From Candidimonas humi (GTDB lineage Bacteria > Pseudomonadota > Gammaproteobacteria > Burkholderiales > Burkholderiaceae_B): 64,000 nucleotides of DNA. Positions within the stretch are counted from its first letter, which is position 1, and each line of letters begins with the position of its first letter. The stretch is taken from contig NZ_JAHTBN010000006.1 of assembly GCF_019166065.1 (NCBI RefSeq), positions 167,280-231,279 of the forward strand, in the 5' to 3' direction. The position numbers and the translations under genes were made by a program. The notes below the pieces were generated by a model, which made no database searches, had not been told where the DNA came from, and saw only the letters and a program-made list of their open reading frames with translations. This document shows, piece by piece, positions 9,035 through 17,236 of this stretch.

Positions 9035-9691
9035 TCATGTCCGCCGGCGCTTGTCCGCTCTCGGCGAACTCGGCCGCTTTTCATCGCTCGGGCCGTCGAA
9101 CAGCCAGCGCCAGTAGCGTGCCAGGCACGCCAGCGGCAGCAGTATCGACAAGGCTACCAGCCCGCGTCCCGCAATCACCTGATCGCCCGCCAAATAGAAA
9201 TTGCACAAACGCGTCGTGTCGTTCTGGTACAGCAAGCCCACTACTGCGGCCATCCAGCAGAAGCCGCCGAGAAAAAACAGCTTGACCACCATATTGGCTC
9301 TTCGGAGCGAGTCAAGCAGTATCATCCCCAATACAAATAGCACAAAAAATTTCATGGCCTGGGCCCACCAATAGGCCTGGACCTGGTCCAGGGCCTTGGG
9401 GATCATCCAGTAGGCGCCGGCAAGGCTGGCCAGCAACAGGCCAGGCACGCCGAATTCGTCGAAGCGCCGCCAGGACCGCAGCAGCCAGCCCTGGCAGCCA
9501 TCGGGACGACCGGCCAGCGCATGGTTCGTGCACATCCCGGCGCACAAGATCAGCGGAATATGCACGAACATGTGCAAGGCCATGGACGAGGTCAGCGGCC
9601 CCAGGAACAACAGCGCAAGCAGCAGCAACCCCGCGCTGGCCAGCGCGGGACGCCGCCACGCGGCGCCGATGGCTGTCGTGCGGCCGCTCAT
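9035..9691 (-). CDS. CtaG-like polytopic membrane protein of the oxidase cluster
   Basis: A 218-residue protein with about five or six hydrophobic segments. The segment [18 protein letters not shown] (about residues 35-52) resembles the HMxxH region of the caa3_CtaG family linked to copper delivery to haem-copper oxidases. It is shorter than usual for that family, so the assignment is tentative. Its start overlaps the end of the Sco1-like gene by four bases (ATGA), indicating translational coupling. The C-terminus is strongly basic. It probably helps assemble the oxidase encoded upstream. Confidence 0.6.
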   Translation of the reverse strand: MSGRTTAIGAAWRRPALASAGLLLLALLFLGPLTSSMALHMFVHIPLILCAGMCTNHALAGRPDGCQGWLLRSWRRFDEFGVPGLLLASLAGAYWMIPKALDQVQAYWWAQAMKFFVLFVLGMILLDSLRRANMVVKLFFLGGFCWMAAVVGLLYQNDTTRLCNFYLAGDQVIAGRGLVALSILLPLACLARYWRWLFDGPSDEKRPSSPRADKRRRT

Positions 9692-10449
9692 CGAGCGCCT
9701 CCGCCGCTACGCGGCGCCCCAGCCAAGACAGCCATCTTGCCGACGGCATGGGCCGCTGCAGCATGGGTTCCTGCAGCATGGGTTCCTGCAGCATGGGTTC
9801 CTGCAGCATGGGTTCCTGCGGCATTGCCTCCGGTATTGCGCGCGGCCTGCGCCACCGCGGCTGCGAGGGCCTCGTCGGGCGCGTCATAGTCGACCACGCG
9901 CGCAAGACGGCCGTCGGCGGTCACCACGTGCAAGGCGGCATTATGCACGAACTGCCCCAAGGGGGCCGGCACCACCACAATGCCGAAGGTGTCGAGCAGC
10001 TCGCGCCGCTGAGCCGCGTCGGCCAAGCCGGCAAACCGCCACAGTTGCGGGTCGGCATGCAGGCTCTGGGCATAGCGCGTCAGTTCGTCCGCGGTGTCGG
10101 CAGGATCGAAGCTGATGCTCAGCAAACGCACGCGATCGGACAGGCCGCGGCGCAGCACCTCCGCCTGCAGTTGCTGGAACTCGGACCCCAGGGCCGCACA
10201 TATGGAAATGCAGCGCGTATAGACGAAATCGACGATGGCAACGCGCCCGTCGCTGCGCAGCCAGCTCAGCAGCGAGGCCCTGGCTCCGGATTCCAGGACC
10301 ACGGGCGCATCGGGCAAGGGGCGCGGATGGCGCTCCACGGCCAGGCGGCGCGCGGATTCGGAGGTGACGACCTCAAAGCCGTCGGTCTGCGCATAAATGG
10401 CGCTCAGGCCGAGCAGGCACACCAGCAGCAGCGCGGCGACGAGTTTCAT
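9688..10449 (-). CDS. SCO1/SenC copper chaperone with histidine repeat tail
   Basis: A 253-residue protein with an N-terminal signal or anchor (about residues 1-20) and a thioredoxin-like Sco domain. The copper-binding CISIC motif is near residue 80 and the distal histidine in FVHNAALHV near 170. Sco proteins deliver copper to cytochrome oxidase. The C-terminal 45 residues are unusual: a tandem THAAG repeat supplies a row of histidines, encoded by a 15-bp DNA repeat. The gene follows the cytochrome gene after 111 nt and overlaps the CtaG-like gene. The start has only a weak ribosome binding site. Confidence 0.85.
   Translation of the reverse strand: MKLVAALLLVCLLGLSAIYAQTDGFEVVTSESARRLAVERHPRPLPDAPVVLESGARASLLSWLRSDGRVAIVDFVYTRCISICAALGSEFQQLQAEVLRRGLSDRVRLLSISFDPADTADELTRYAQSLHADPQLWRFAGLADAAQRRELLDTFGIVVVPAPLGQFVHNAALHVVTADGRLARVVDYDAPDEALAAAVAQAARNTGGNAAGTHAAGTHAAGTHAAGTHAAAAHAVGKMAVLAGAPRSGGGAR
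9756..9830. repeat. 15-bp tandem repeat inside the Sco1 gene
   Basis: Four identical copies of a 15-bp unit (CTGCAGCATGGGTTC, 9756-9815) are followed by one degenerate copy. Because the unit is a multiple of three, copy-number changes would lengthen or shorten the THAAG tail without shifting the frame. Confidence 0.95.
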
Positions 10450-10560
10450 GGCCGTGCCTGATGCCCGGCTGCAACCAGGGCGACAGCCGCCGCGGCGCGC
10501 GCAAGGCGGCCGGGCTCATTGCAGCCGCGAGCGGCACCAGGCCCTCGCGGCGCGCCGATG

Positions 10561-11148
10561 TCAACGCATGGCATCCAGTTCGGCATCGCCATTCCAGGGC
10601 TTGTCGTGAGCCTTGGTCTCGTCACGCTCTTTCTTGACCAGCGCCGCGTCCACGGGCGTAGCGTGGTTGCCGAAGCTGGTGCGCACATGCGTGAGCACCG
10701 CGGCGATTTCCTGGTCGCTGAGCTTGTCCTTGAATGTCGGCATCTGGCCGTTGTACTTGGCGCCCTTGACGGTCAGCGTGCCGGTGACCCCATGCAGCAC
10801 GATGCGCGCCATGACCTCGGCCTTGCCGTCGACCCACTCGGACCCGGCCAGCGGCGGGAACACGCCCGGCAGGCCGGTGCCGGTGGCCTGGTGACAGGCC
10901 ACGCACTGCGATGCATAGATCTGCGCCCCATCGACCTTGCCGCCCGCGGCTTTCGCGACGACGAAGTCGGCGGCGACGCGATGGTCGCCCAGGCTGGGGT
11001 CGCTGCTTTGCGGCGTCACCCAGAGGTAGCGCACCGCCGCCAGGAAGACCACCGCCACCACCGCGATGACCGCCCAGGGTATGGGCCGCCTGCCTTCGGA
11101 AGGCTCAGGCATTTCGCGCTCTTGCGCGTCCGTATCATGTTCAGCCAC
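10561..11148 (-). CDS. Membrane-anchored monohaem cytochrome c (oxidase third subunit)
   Basis: A 195-residue protein with a charged N-terminus, one transmembrane helix (about residues 24-44) and a class I cytochrome c domain. That domain has a single CVACH haem site near residue 83, FPPLAGSEWV, and the Met ligand region NGQMPTF. It takes the place of CcoP in the operon, but canonical CcoP is dihaem; only one CXXCH is present. It begins with GTG preceded by AAGGAG. A 20-codon frame fills the 51-nt gap to ccoO. Confidence 0.85.
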   Translation of the reverse strand: MAEHDTDAQEREMPEPSEGRRPIPWAVIAVVAVVFLAAVRYLWVTPQSSDPSLGDHRVAADFVVAKAAGGKVDGAQIYASQCVACHQATGTGLPGVFPPLAGSEWVDGKAEVMARIVLHGVTGTLTVKGAKYNGQMPTFKDKLSDQEIAAVLTHVRTSFGNHATPVDAALVKKERDETKAHDKPWNGDAELDAMR

Positions 11149-11199
11149 TGTGCTTCTCCTTGTCCTGCGGGGCCCTGCCCCATCGATTCCGCCGGACGA

Positions 11200-11796
11200 T
11201 CATTTGCCTTGCGTCAGCTCGTTCTTGATCGGGTAGGTGTGATCGAGCGACAACAGGTACGTGACCAGGTCCAGCGCCTCGGGCCTGGCCACCACGACTT
11301 CGCCCGGCGGCGCATAGCCGGGAGGCAGGTTCACCACGCGGTCGCCCGGATCGGCTTTCGCCTTGACATCGAACAGGAACGGGTACGAAGGCATGATGCT
11401 GCCCGGCGTATAGGCGCGCGGCTGGTACAAGTGGCCGAGGTTCCAGTCGGCGCTGGGCTGGCGCGCGCCGATGTTGAACAGGTCGGGGCCGGTGCGCATG
11501 GTGCCCAGCAGCGGCGGCGAATCGTAGTAGTAATCGCCCGCCACCGGCGCGCGTCCCCAGCCGCGCTTGAAGTCGGCCGGCGTCTGCGCCTGGCTGCGCG
11601 GCTGCTGCGAATGGCAGTACAGGCAGCCGTTGGCGATGTATACCTCGCGGCCGCGCAGTTCGGCTGCGGTGTAGGGTTTCAGCCCGGGCGACGCCTTGAC
11701 GTCGTCCAACTGCATATAAGGCATGATCACCAGCGTTGCGGTGGCCAGCGCCAGGGTCACCATGGCGCCGCTGAGCAGCTTGACTTCGCTTTCCAT
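11200..11796 (-). CDS. ccoO: cbb3-type cytochrome oxidase subunit II (CcoO-like)
   Basis: A 198-residue membrane-anchored monohaem cytochrome with one N-terminal helix. The haem site CLYCH (about residue 58) lies in the typical CcoO context, followed by RGWGRAPVAGDYYYDSPPLL and RTGPDLFNIGARQ, and an axial methionine in GSIMPSYPFLF. CcoO passes electrons to the CcoN catalytic subunit. It starts two bases after the ccoN stop. Its stop overlaps a short ATG frame. Confidence 0.9.
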   Translation of the reverse strand: MESEVKLLSGAMVTLALATATLVIMPYMQLDDVKASPGLKPYTAAELRGREVYIANGCLYCHSQQPRSQAQTPADFKRGWGRAPVAGDYYYDSPPLLGTMRTGPDLFNIGARQPSADWNLGHLYQPRAYTPGSIMPSYPFLFDVKAKADPGDRVVNLPPGYAPPGEVVVARPEALDLVTYLLSLDHTYPIKNELTQGK

Positions 11797-11798
11797 GG

Positions 11799-13457
11799 TC
11801 AGGCTCCTTGAGTGGCGGCGATGGCGCTCTTGTGGAACAAGGCGGGCCCGATACGGGCCGGCCCATAGCGCAACGCCATCGCGACGAAATGGAAGGCGAA
11901 CACCAGGTGACCCAGGGTCATGATGCCGCCGCCCACGCTACGCGCTTCGAGATAAGGGATGGTGACGCGCACCGAATCCATGAAGGGCTTGGCCGGATCG
12001 AGCATGTCCAGCCCCTGCAGGACGCCGCCTATGGTCAGGCCGACGAAATAAATGGCGAAGCCTATGACCACCAGCCAGAAATGCAGCGCAATCAGCCGCG
12101 GATAGGGCCATTCCCAGGACATGACGCGAGGCATGACGAAATACATGGCACCGAACATGGTCAGGGTGAAGAAGGCGTACAGGCCCAGGTGGGCGTGGGC
12201 CACGGTGAAGTGCGTGAAATGGGTAATGGTGTTGATGCTGCGCAAGGCCTCGAACGAGCCCTGCAGCGAGCTGAGCGTGTACATCATGCCGCCCAGGACG
12301 ATGAAGCGCAGCGTCGGCGAATAGATCAGTGTCTTGAAGTGGCCGCGCATCGTCAGGTGCTGATTGACCGAGAAGGCGATCACCGGCACGATCATCATGA
12401 TGCTCTGGACGATGGACAGCGTGACCAGCCAGCCGGGCACCGGGCTGCCGATGAGATGGTGGCCGCCCACCTGTCCGTAGAAAAAGGCCAGCGCCCAGAA
12501 GCCCAGCAGCGACAGGTTGTAGGACTGGATCGGGCGGCCGATGATCTTGGGCAGGAAATAATAAATGGTGGCCAGCGCGATGGGGGTGTAGTAGAGCCCC
12601 AGCACGTTGTGCCCGTACCACCAGTTCATCGTGGCCTGCTCCATGCCGAAGTGCAGGCCGGGCATCTTGGCCACCAGGTACAGCACCGGGAACCAGAACA
12701 GCGCCGCGCCCATGTACCAGATCGATACGTACAGGTGCTTGACGCGCCGGTTCTGCAGCGTATAGACCAGCGGCAGGGCGATCAGCGCCCCGCCGGCCAC
12801 CAGCAGGATGCTGATCTGCCAGGGGATTTCCAGCCACTCCAGGCCCGAGTTGAAGCCGGCGGCGATGCTGCCCAGGCCGGCGATCAGGCCGGCGTTCCAG
12901 AGCATGCAGCCCAGCAGCGCGAAGCGGCCGCCCACCAGCTCGGTCTTCAACAGCCGCGGGATGGTCCAGATGGCCACGCCGAAGGCCGCCATCGGACACC
13001 AGCCGTAGGCGACGGCGTTCAGGTGCAGGGTGCGCAGCCGGCCGAAGGTAAGCCAGGCCTGGCTGGTGAGGAAATCCGGCTGGTGCAGCTTGATCGAGCT
13101 GATCAGGCCGGCGCTCGAGGCGATGATCAGCCAGACTATGGCACAGGACAGGAAAACGAAGGACACCAGCGAGGTCGAGCGGTCGGCCTGCAGCCGTTCT
13201 TCCAGCTCTTTGTGCATCAATGCGGCCCGGGCCGGGTCTTCCGGCATCTGGTGCTCGCCGACGGTATCCTGCAGGCTGGCCAGTTGCTGCGGCGTCAGCG
13301 CGGGCTCTTCCACCTTGCCGATTTCCCCTTCGGAAAATATGACGCGAGCCGCCGCCGGGTCGCCGTCGAACAGGTTCTTGCGCAGCGACCAGATGAAAAT
13401 GAACAGGCCAGTGACGGAAATGACGAAAGCTAGCAGTAGCGTGGTGACCGTATCCAT
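11799..13457 (-). CDS. ccoN: cbb3-type oxidase subunit I with CcoS-like N-terminus
   Basis: A 552-residue protein. Residues 1-50 form a hydrophobic helix followed by FIWSLRKNLFDGDPAAARVI, resembling the small maturation protein CcoS (pattern WAxxxGQFDDLxxPAxRIL). A catalytic haem-copper subunit of about 12 helices follows, with the low-spin haem His in LHLNAVAYGW, the CuB/tyrosine-loop segment WWYGHNVLGLYYTP, the paired GGHHLIGSPVPGW, and haem ligands in HFTVAHAHLGLYAF. It reduces oxygen at the inner membrane. The ATG at 13457 has GGAG ten bases upstream; the frame extends further but without a binding site. It is the first gene of the operon. Confidence 0.85.
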   Translation of the reverse strand: MDTVTTLLLAFVISVTGLFIFIWSLRKNLFDGDPAAARVIFSEGEIGKVEEPALTPQQLASLQDTVGEHQMPEDPARAALMHKELEERLQADRSTSLVSFVFLSCAIVWLIIASSAGLISSIKLHQPDFLTSQAWLTFGRLRTLHLNAVAYGWCPMAAFGVAIWTIPRLLKTELVGGRFALLGCMLWNAGLIAGLGSIAAGFNSGLEWLEIPWQISILLVAGGALIALPLVYTLQNRRVKHLYVSIWYMGAALFWFPVLYLVAKMPGLHFGMEQATMNWWYGHNVLGLYYTPIALATIYYFLPKIIGRPIQSYNLSLLGFWALAFFYGQVGGHHLIGSPVPGWLVTLSIVQSIMMIVPVIAFSVNQHLTMRGHFKTLIYSPTLRFIVLGGMMYTLSSLQGSFEALRSINTITHFTHFTVAHAHLGLYAFFTLTMFGAMYFVMPRVMSWEWPYPRLIALHFWLVVIGFAIYFVGLTIGGVLQGLDMLDPAKPFMDSVRVTIPYLEARSVGGGIMTLGHLVFAFHFVAMALRYGPARIGPALFHKSAIAATQGA

Positions 13458-13764
13458 GGATATCCAACTCCGAATCGGGCACGGCGGGTAGCGTCTTGCG
13501 CAATAAGCGGGCGAGAACGGGGGGAGCTGCTTCCAATGCCGGGCGCGGGTGCATGCGCCGAGCATGTGCGCCCTCCCGCGCAGGCTCAACAGAACTTTTT
13601 GCGCCGGTACGAGCCGGCCAGTGCTTTAAAATGGGCCGCTGCTAGTGTAAATCGGTCCACGCCGTAGTGAAGCGATTTCCATAAGCGCAATCCGGATATT
13701 CGCGCCCCGGCGCGGCCGCCATCCGGGCGGCGTCCGGCCATACCAACGACGAGGTGAATTGAAC

Positions 13765-14187
13765 ATGGAATGCACGGTAGATTGGGGCGGCCCCGAGGGC
13801 ATGCTGTTCGTGGCCAAGACGGGCAGCGGCCACATCGCGGCCATGGACGGCGCGCCCGACGGCGGCGGCCACAACCTGGCCCCGCGCCCCATGGAAATGC
13901 TGCTGGCGGCAACCGGCGGCTGCACCGCCTACGACGTGGTGCTGATCCTCAAGCGCGGCCGCCATGCGGTCAAGGGCTGCCAGGTCAAACTCAGCGGCGA
14001 GCGCGCCGCGACCGACCCCAAGGTATTCACCAAGATCCATTTCGCCTTCACCGTCACGGGCACCAATCTGCCGCAGGCCGCGGTGGGGCGCGCCGTGCAA
14101 CTGTCGCACGACAAGTACTGCTCGGCCTCGGCCATGCTGGCCAAGACCGCCGAGATCACCTGCTCGACCACGGTAGTAGAAGGCTGA
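13765..14187 (+). CDS. OsmC-family peroxide-reducing protein (YhfA-like)
   Basis: A 140-residue OsmC/Ohr-fold protein. The two active-site cysteines appear as [13 protein letters not shown] (about residue 51) and [12 protein letters not shown] (about 115). Family members reduce organic hydroperoxides or are of unassigned function (YhfA branch). The ATG at 13765 has GAGGTG upstream; the TTG two codons earlier is less likely. It lies seven bases before thyA and is probably co-transcribed with it. Confidence 0.85.
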   Translation: MECTVDWGGPEGMLFVAKTGSGHIAAMDGAPDGGGHNLAPRPMEMLLAATGGCTAYDVVLILKRGRHAVKGCQVKLSGERAATDPKVFTKIHFAFTVTGTNLPQAAVGRAVQLSHDKYCSASAMLAKTAEITCSTTVVEG

Positions 14188-14194
14188 CGATCCC

Positions 14195-14989
14195 ATGCAC
14201 CAATACGAAGACTTCATGCGCCATGTCTACGAGCATGGCCAGGCCAAGACAGACCGCACCGGCACCGGCACCCGTTCGGTATTCGGCTACCAGATGCGCT
14301 TCGACCTGGCGCAGGGTTTTCCGCTGGTCACCACCAAGAAGCTGCACACCAAGAGCATCTTCATCGAACTGCTGTGGTTCCTGAGCGGCAATTCGAACGT
14401 GCGCTGGCTGCAGGAACGCGGCGTCAGCATCTGGGACGAATGGGCCGACGCCCAGGGCGAGCTGGGCCCGGTCTATGGCGTGCAGTGGCGTTCCTGGCCC
14501 ACGCCCGAGGGCGGCCATATCGACCAGATCAGCCAGGTCATCGAGCAGGTCCGCAAGAATCCCGATTCGCGCAGGCTGATCGTCTCGGCCTGGAACGTCG
14601 CCGCCATCCCCGACATGGCGCTGCCGCCCTGCCATGCGTTTTTCCAGTTCTACGTGGCGGCGGGCCGGCTGTCTTGCCAGTTGTACCAGCGCAGCGCCGA
14701 TATTTTCCTGGGCGTGCCCTTCAATATCGCCAGCTATGCGCTGCTCACGCACCTGGTGGCGCAGCAATGCGACCTGCAGCCGGGCGACTTCGTCTGGACC
14801 GGCGGCGACTGCCACCTGTACAGCAACCACTTCGAACAGGCGCAACTGCAGCTCTCGCGCACGCCCTACCCCTATCCGCGCCTGAACATCCGGCGCAAGC
14901 CCGCCTCGATCTTCGACTACCAGTACGAAGACTTCGAAGTGCTGGACTACCAGTCGCATCCCCACATCAAGGCGCCGGTCGCCGTCTGA
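14195..14989 (+). CDS. thyA: Thymidylate synthase
   Basis: A 264-residue protein, the exact usual length of bacterial ThyA. The active-site cysteine is in [13 protein letters not shown] (about residue 146), the phosphate-binding arginines are in [16 protein letters not shown] near the N-terminus, and [14 protein letters not shown] (about 165) is the dUMP site. It methylates dUMP to dTMP using methylenetetrahydrofolate and generates dihydrofolate. That substrate is recycled by folA just downstream, the normal gene pairing. Confidence 0.97.
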   Translation: MHQYEDFMRHVYEHGQAKTDRTGTGTRSVFGYQMRFDLAQGFPLVTTKKLHTKSIFIELLWFLSGNSNVRWLQERGVSIWDEWADAQGELGPVYGVQWRSWPTPEGGHIDQISQVIEQVRKNPDSRRLIVSAWNVAAIPDMALPPCHAFFQFYVAAGRLSCQLYQRSADIFLGVPFNIASYALLTHLVAQQCDLQPGDFVWTGGDCHLYSNHFEQAQLQLSRTPYPYPRLNIRRKPASIFDYQYEDFEVLDYQSHPHIKAPVAV

Positions 14990-15101
14990 ACAGGCCTGCC
15001 GGCGAGGCGACCGGTACGGGTTCCGTCCTGCCGGCCGCCTGCCCGCCGGCGGCCCCGCGCCTGGATCCCGCCTCGATGGCCCATCCCTAGCAAAGCCCCC
15101 T

Positions 15102-15626
15102 ATGCCCAGTCCTCACGTCAAAATCGTCGTCGCCTACTCGGACAATCGCACCATAGGCCGCGACAATGCCCTGCCCTGGCGCCTGCCGGGCGATCTCGCG
15201 CATTTCAAGCAGACCACGCTCGGCCACCCTATCGTCATGGGGCGCAAGACCTGGGAATCGCTGGGCCGGCCGCTGCCGGGACGGCGCAACATCGTCGTCA
15301 GCCGCCAGCCGCACTTCGCCGCGGCGGGAGCCAGCGTCTTCGGCTCGCTCGCCGAGGCCCTGCGCGACTGCGCGGATGAAGACAGCATCAGCATCATCGG
15401 CGGGGCGCAAATCTACAGGCTGGCGCTGCCGCTGGCCGACGAGATCGTGGCCACCGAAGTGCATGCCGAGGTCGAGGGCGATGCCCATTTTCCGCCCATC
15501 GAAGCGGGCGAATGGCAAGAAACGCAGCGGCTCGCGCAGCAGCCCGAGAACGGCTACGCCTATGATTTCGTGACCTACCGCCGGGTGGCGCCGGGCCTTA
15601 CGCCGCCGCCCCCACGCGGCGCATGA
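15102..15626 (+). CDS. folA: Dihydrofolate reductase
   Basis: A 174-residue enzyme. N-terminal VAYSDNRTIGRDNALPWRLP contains the Met20-loop/substrate region and the acidic position at DLAHFK. The NADPH-binding VMGRKTWESLGRPLPGR and the later SIIGGAQIY complete the fold. It regenerates tetrahydrofolate from the dihydrofolate produced by thymidylate synthase. Its last 29 bases overlap the convergent MocR gene, so the two transcripts are antisense at their 3' ends. Confidence 0.96.
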   Translation: MPSPHVKIVVAYSDNRTIGRDNALPWRLPGDLAHFKQTTLGHPIVMGRKTWESLGRPLPGRRNIVVSRQPHFAAAGASVFGSLAEALRDCADEDSISIIGGAQIYRLALPLADEIVATEVHAEVEGDAHFPPIEAGEWQETQRLAQQPENGYAYDFVTYRRVAPGLTPPPPRGA

Positions 15627-17025
15627 ACTTCCACAGCAAGGGATCGAGCGAGTAGGCCACGTTGAAGCGCAGCCAGCCCGCGTCGGCGCCGGCCGGGTCG
15701 AAATAGCCGCCGGGCGCGAGCCAGATGCCGTCGCGCAAGGCGATTTCGGCCAGCCGCGCCGCGCCCCGTTCGCGCCACCGGCCGGCCGGACGCGCCCACA
15801 GGAACAGCCCGGCGCCGGGCCGCGCGAAAACCTCGAAGCCGTGGCTGTCCATCAGCCCGCAAAGCGTCTCGTGGGCTTCGCCCAGGCGATCGCGCACACG
15901 CGCCAGGTGCGCCTGGTGACGCCCCTGGCGCAGCACCTGGTAGACCATGCGCTCGAGCATCTCGGCCGGCGTCAGGGACATGGCCATGCGGGTACGCACG
16001 AACGCGGTGGCCAGTTCCTGCGCCGCGACGATGTAGCCCACGCGCACCGAGGGCGTGATGCTCTTGGAAAACCCCGATACGTGTACCACCCGCCGGGTAC
16101 CCGCCAGAGCCAGCAGCATGGGGCCTATGCCCGGCAGCAGGTCGCGCGAGACGTCGTCTTCGATTACCCAGAACCCGTGGCGCTCGGCCACCTGCAGCAC
16201 CTGGAAGGCATTGGCCATGCTCAGGCTCGCGCCGGTCGGGTTATGCAGCACCGTATTGACGAACAGCCCCTTGACGCTGCGCGAGGCCGCCAGCCGCTGC
16301 AAGGTGTCTATGCACAGGCCCTCGGCGCTGCGCGGCACGCCCAGGATTTCCAGCCCGGCCAGGCGCAGGCACGGCAACAGGTTGGCGTAACAGGGCAGTT
16401 CCACCAGCACGACGTCGCCGGCGCGAAACAGCGTGCGGATGACGATATCCAGCGCCTGGGTGGCCCCCTGGGTCAGTACGATCTGGGACGGCTGCGCGGT
16501 CACGCCGCGTTCGGCCAGCACCTGCAGCATATGCTCGCGCAAGGGCGCATAGCCGTATGGATGGCCATAGCCCGCGATCTGCGCCGCGGGCACGCGCGCC
16601 AGTTGGCGCAGGGACTGCTGCAGGCCGGCCTCGTTGAGCCATTCGGACGGCAGCCAGCCGCAGCCGGACTTGATCGGGATGGAGTGATCGGCGAATACGT
16701 CGGCCAGCAGCCACGATTCGCCCATCTTGGGCGGCCGCCACGGCGCGTCGGCTGCCGCCGGGCGCGCGGCAGCCCGCGACGCCACGCGGTAGGCCGAGCC
16801 TGGCCGAGCCGCCAGCCAGCCCTGTGCCACCAGCCTGCCGTAGGCGGCGGCCACCGTGAAAGTGCTCAGGCCATGTGTGCGCGCGAACTGCCGCACCGAA
16901 GGCACGGCCATGCCGGGACGCAGCAACTGGCTTTCCATGGCCGCCTGCAGGGCCTGCGCCACCTGGTCCACCAGCGTGGGCGCGCCCTTGCCGCGCAAGG
17001 GCTGGAAGAACATCATGGCAGTCAT
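15598..17025 (-). CDS. MocR-family (GntR-HTH plus aminotransferase) transcriptional regulator
   Basis: A 475-residue protein. The N-terminal winged helix-turn-helix (about residues 10-80, with MAVPSVRQFARTHGLSTFTV) is followed by a class I aminotransferase-like domain. That domain keeps the PLP-site features LTQGATQALD, HNPTGASLSM, VIEDDVSRDLL and the Schiff-base lysine in VSGFSKSITPSVRVGY (about 325). MocR proteins use PLP adducts as effector sensors (GabR, TauR). It is divergent from an omega-aminotransferase, and dyads lie between them, so it probably controls that gene and itself. Confidence 0.9.
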   Translation of the reverse strand: MTAMMFFQPLRGKGAPTLVDQVAQALQAAMESQLLRPGMAVPSVRQFARTHGLSTFTVAAAYGRLVAQGWLAARPGSAYRVASRAAARPAAADAPWRPPKMGESWLLADVFADHSIPIKSGCGWLPSEWLNEAGLQQSLRQLARVPAAQIAGYGHPYGYAPLREHMLQVLAERGVTAQPSQIVLTQGATQALDIVIRTLFRAGDVVLVELPCYANLLPCLRLAGLEILGVPRSAEGLCIDTLQRLAASRSVKGLFVNTVLHNPTGASLSMANAFQVLQVAERHGFWVIEDDVSRDLLPGIGPMLLALAGTRRVVHVSGFSKSITPSVRVGYIVAAQELATAFVRTRMAMSLTPAEMLERMVYQVLRQGRHQAHLARVRDRLGEAHETLCGLMDSHGFEVFARPGAGLFLWARPAGRWRERGAARLAEIALRDGIWLAPGGYFDPAGADAGWLRFNVAYSLDPLLWKFMRRVGAAA

Positions 17026-17057
17026 GGCGCATTACCTGTACGGTTTTCTGAATTCTA

Positions 17058-17091
17058 CCAATACAGTTATGGAAATATTGGATTACTGTAT
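17058..17091. promoter_or_regulatory. Nested dyads between MocR gene and aminotransferase gene
   Basis: Two interleaved perfect inverted repeats: CCAATA (17058-17063) with TATTGG (17076-17081), and ATACAGT (17061-17067) with ACTGTAT (17085-17091). They lie 33 nt upstream of the MocR start, in an AT-rich island in otherwise GC-rich DNA. This is a likely operator for the MocR protein; no footprint evidence is available. Confidence 0.55.
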
Positions 17092-17236
17092 ATTTCCATG
17101 CCCCGTGCGCCTGACGAGAATATGAGTCCACAGGCGGCCATGACCGCCGGCAGGCCGGCGCCGGCCTGCCCCGGAACCATGCCGCCCGCTTTTTTTCGCG
17201 TAACGCAAACCTCAAAAAGCCAAGCAGAGAGCAAAC

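Noticed and set aside
10373..10564. A 63-codon frame between the cytochrome and Sco1 genes
   Set aside because: It begins at a TTG overlapping the cytochrome stop, runs into Sco1 in another frame and has no conserved features.
11808..13433. A 541-codon plus-strand frame antisense to ccoN
   Set aside because: Gln/His/Arg-rich shadow of a clearly identified oxidase gene.
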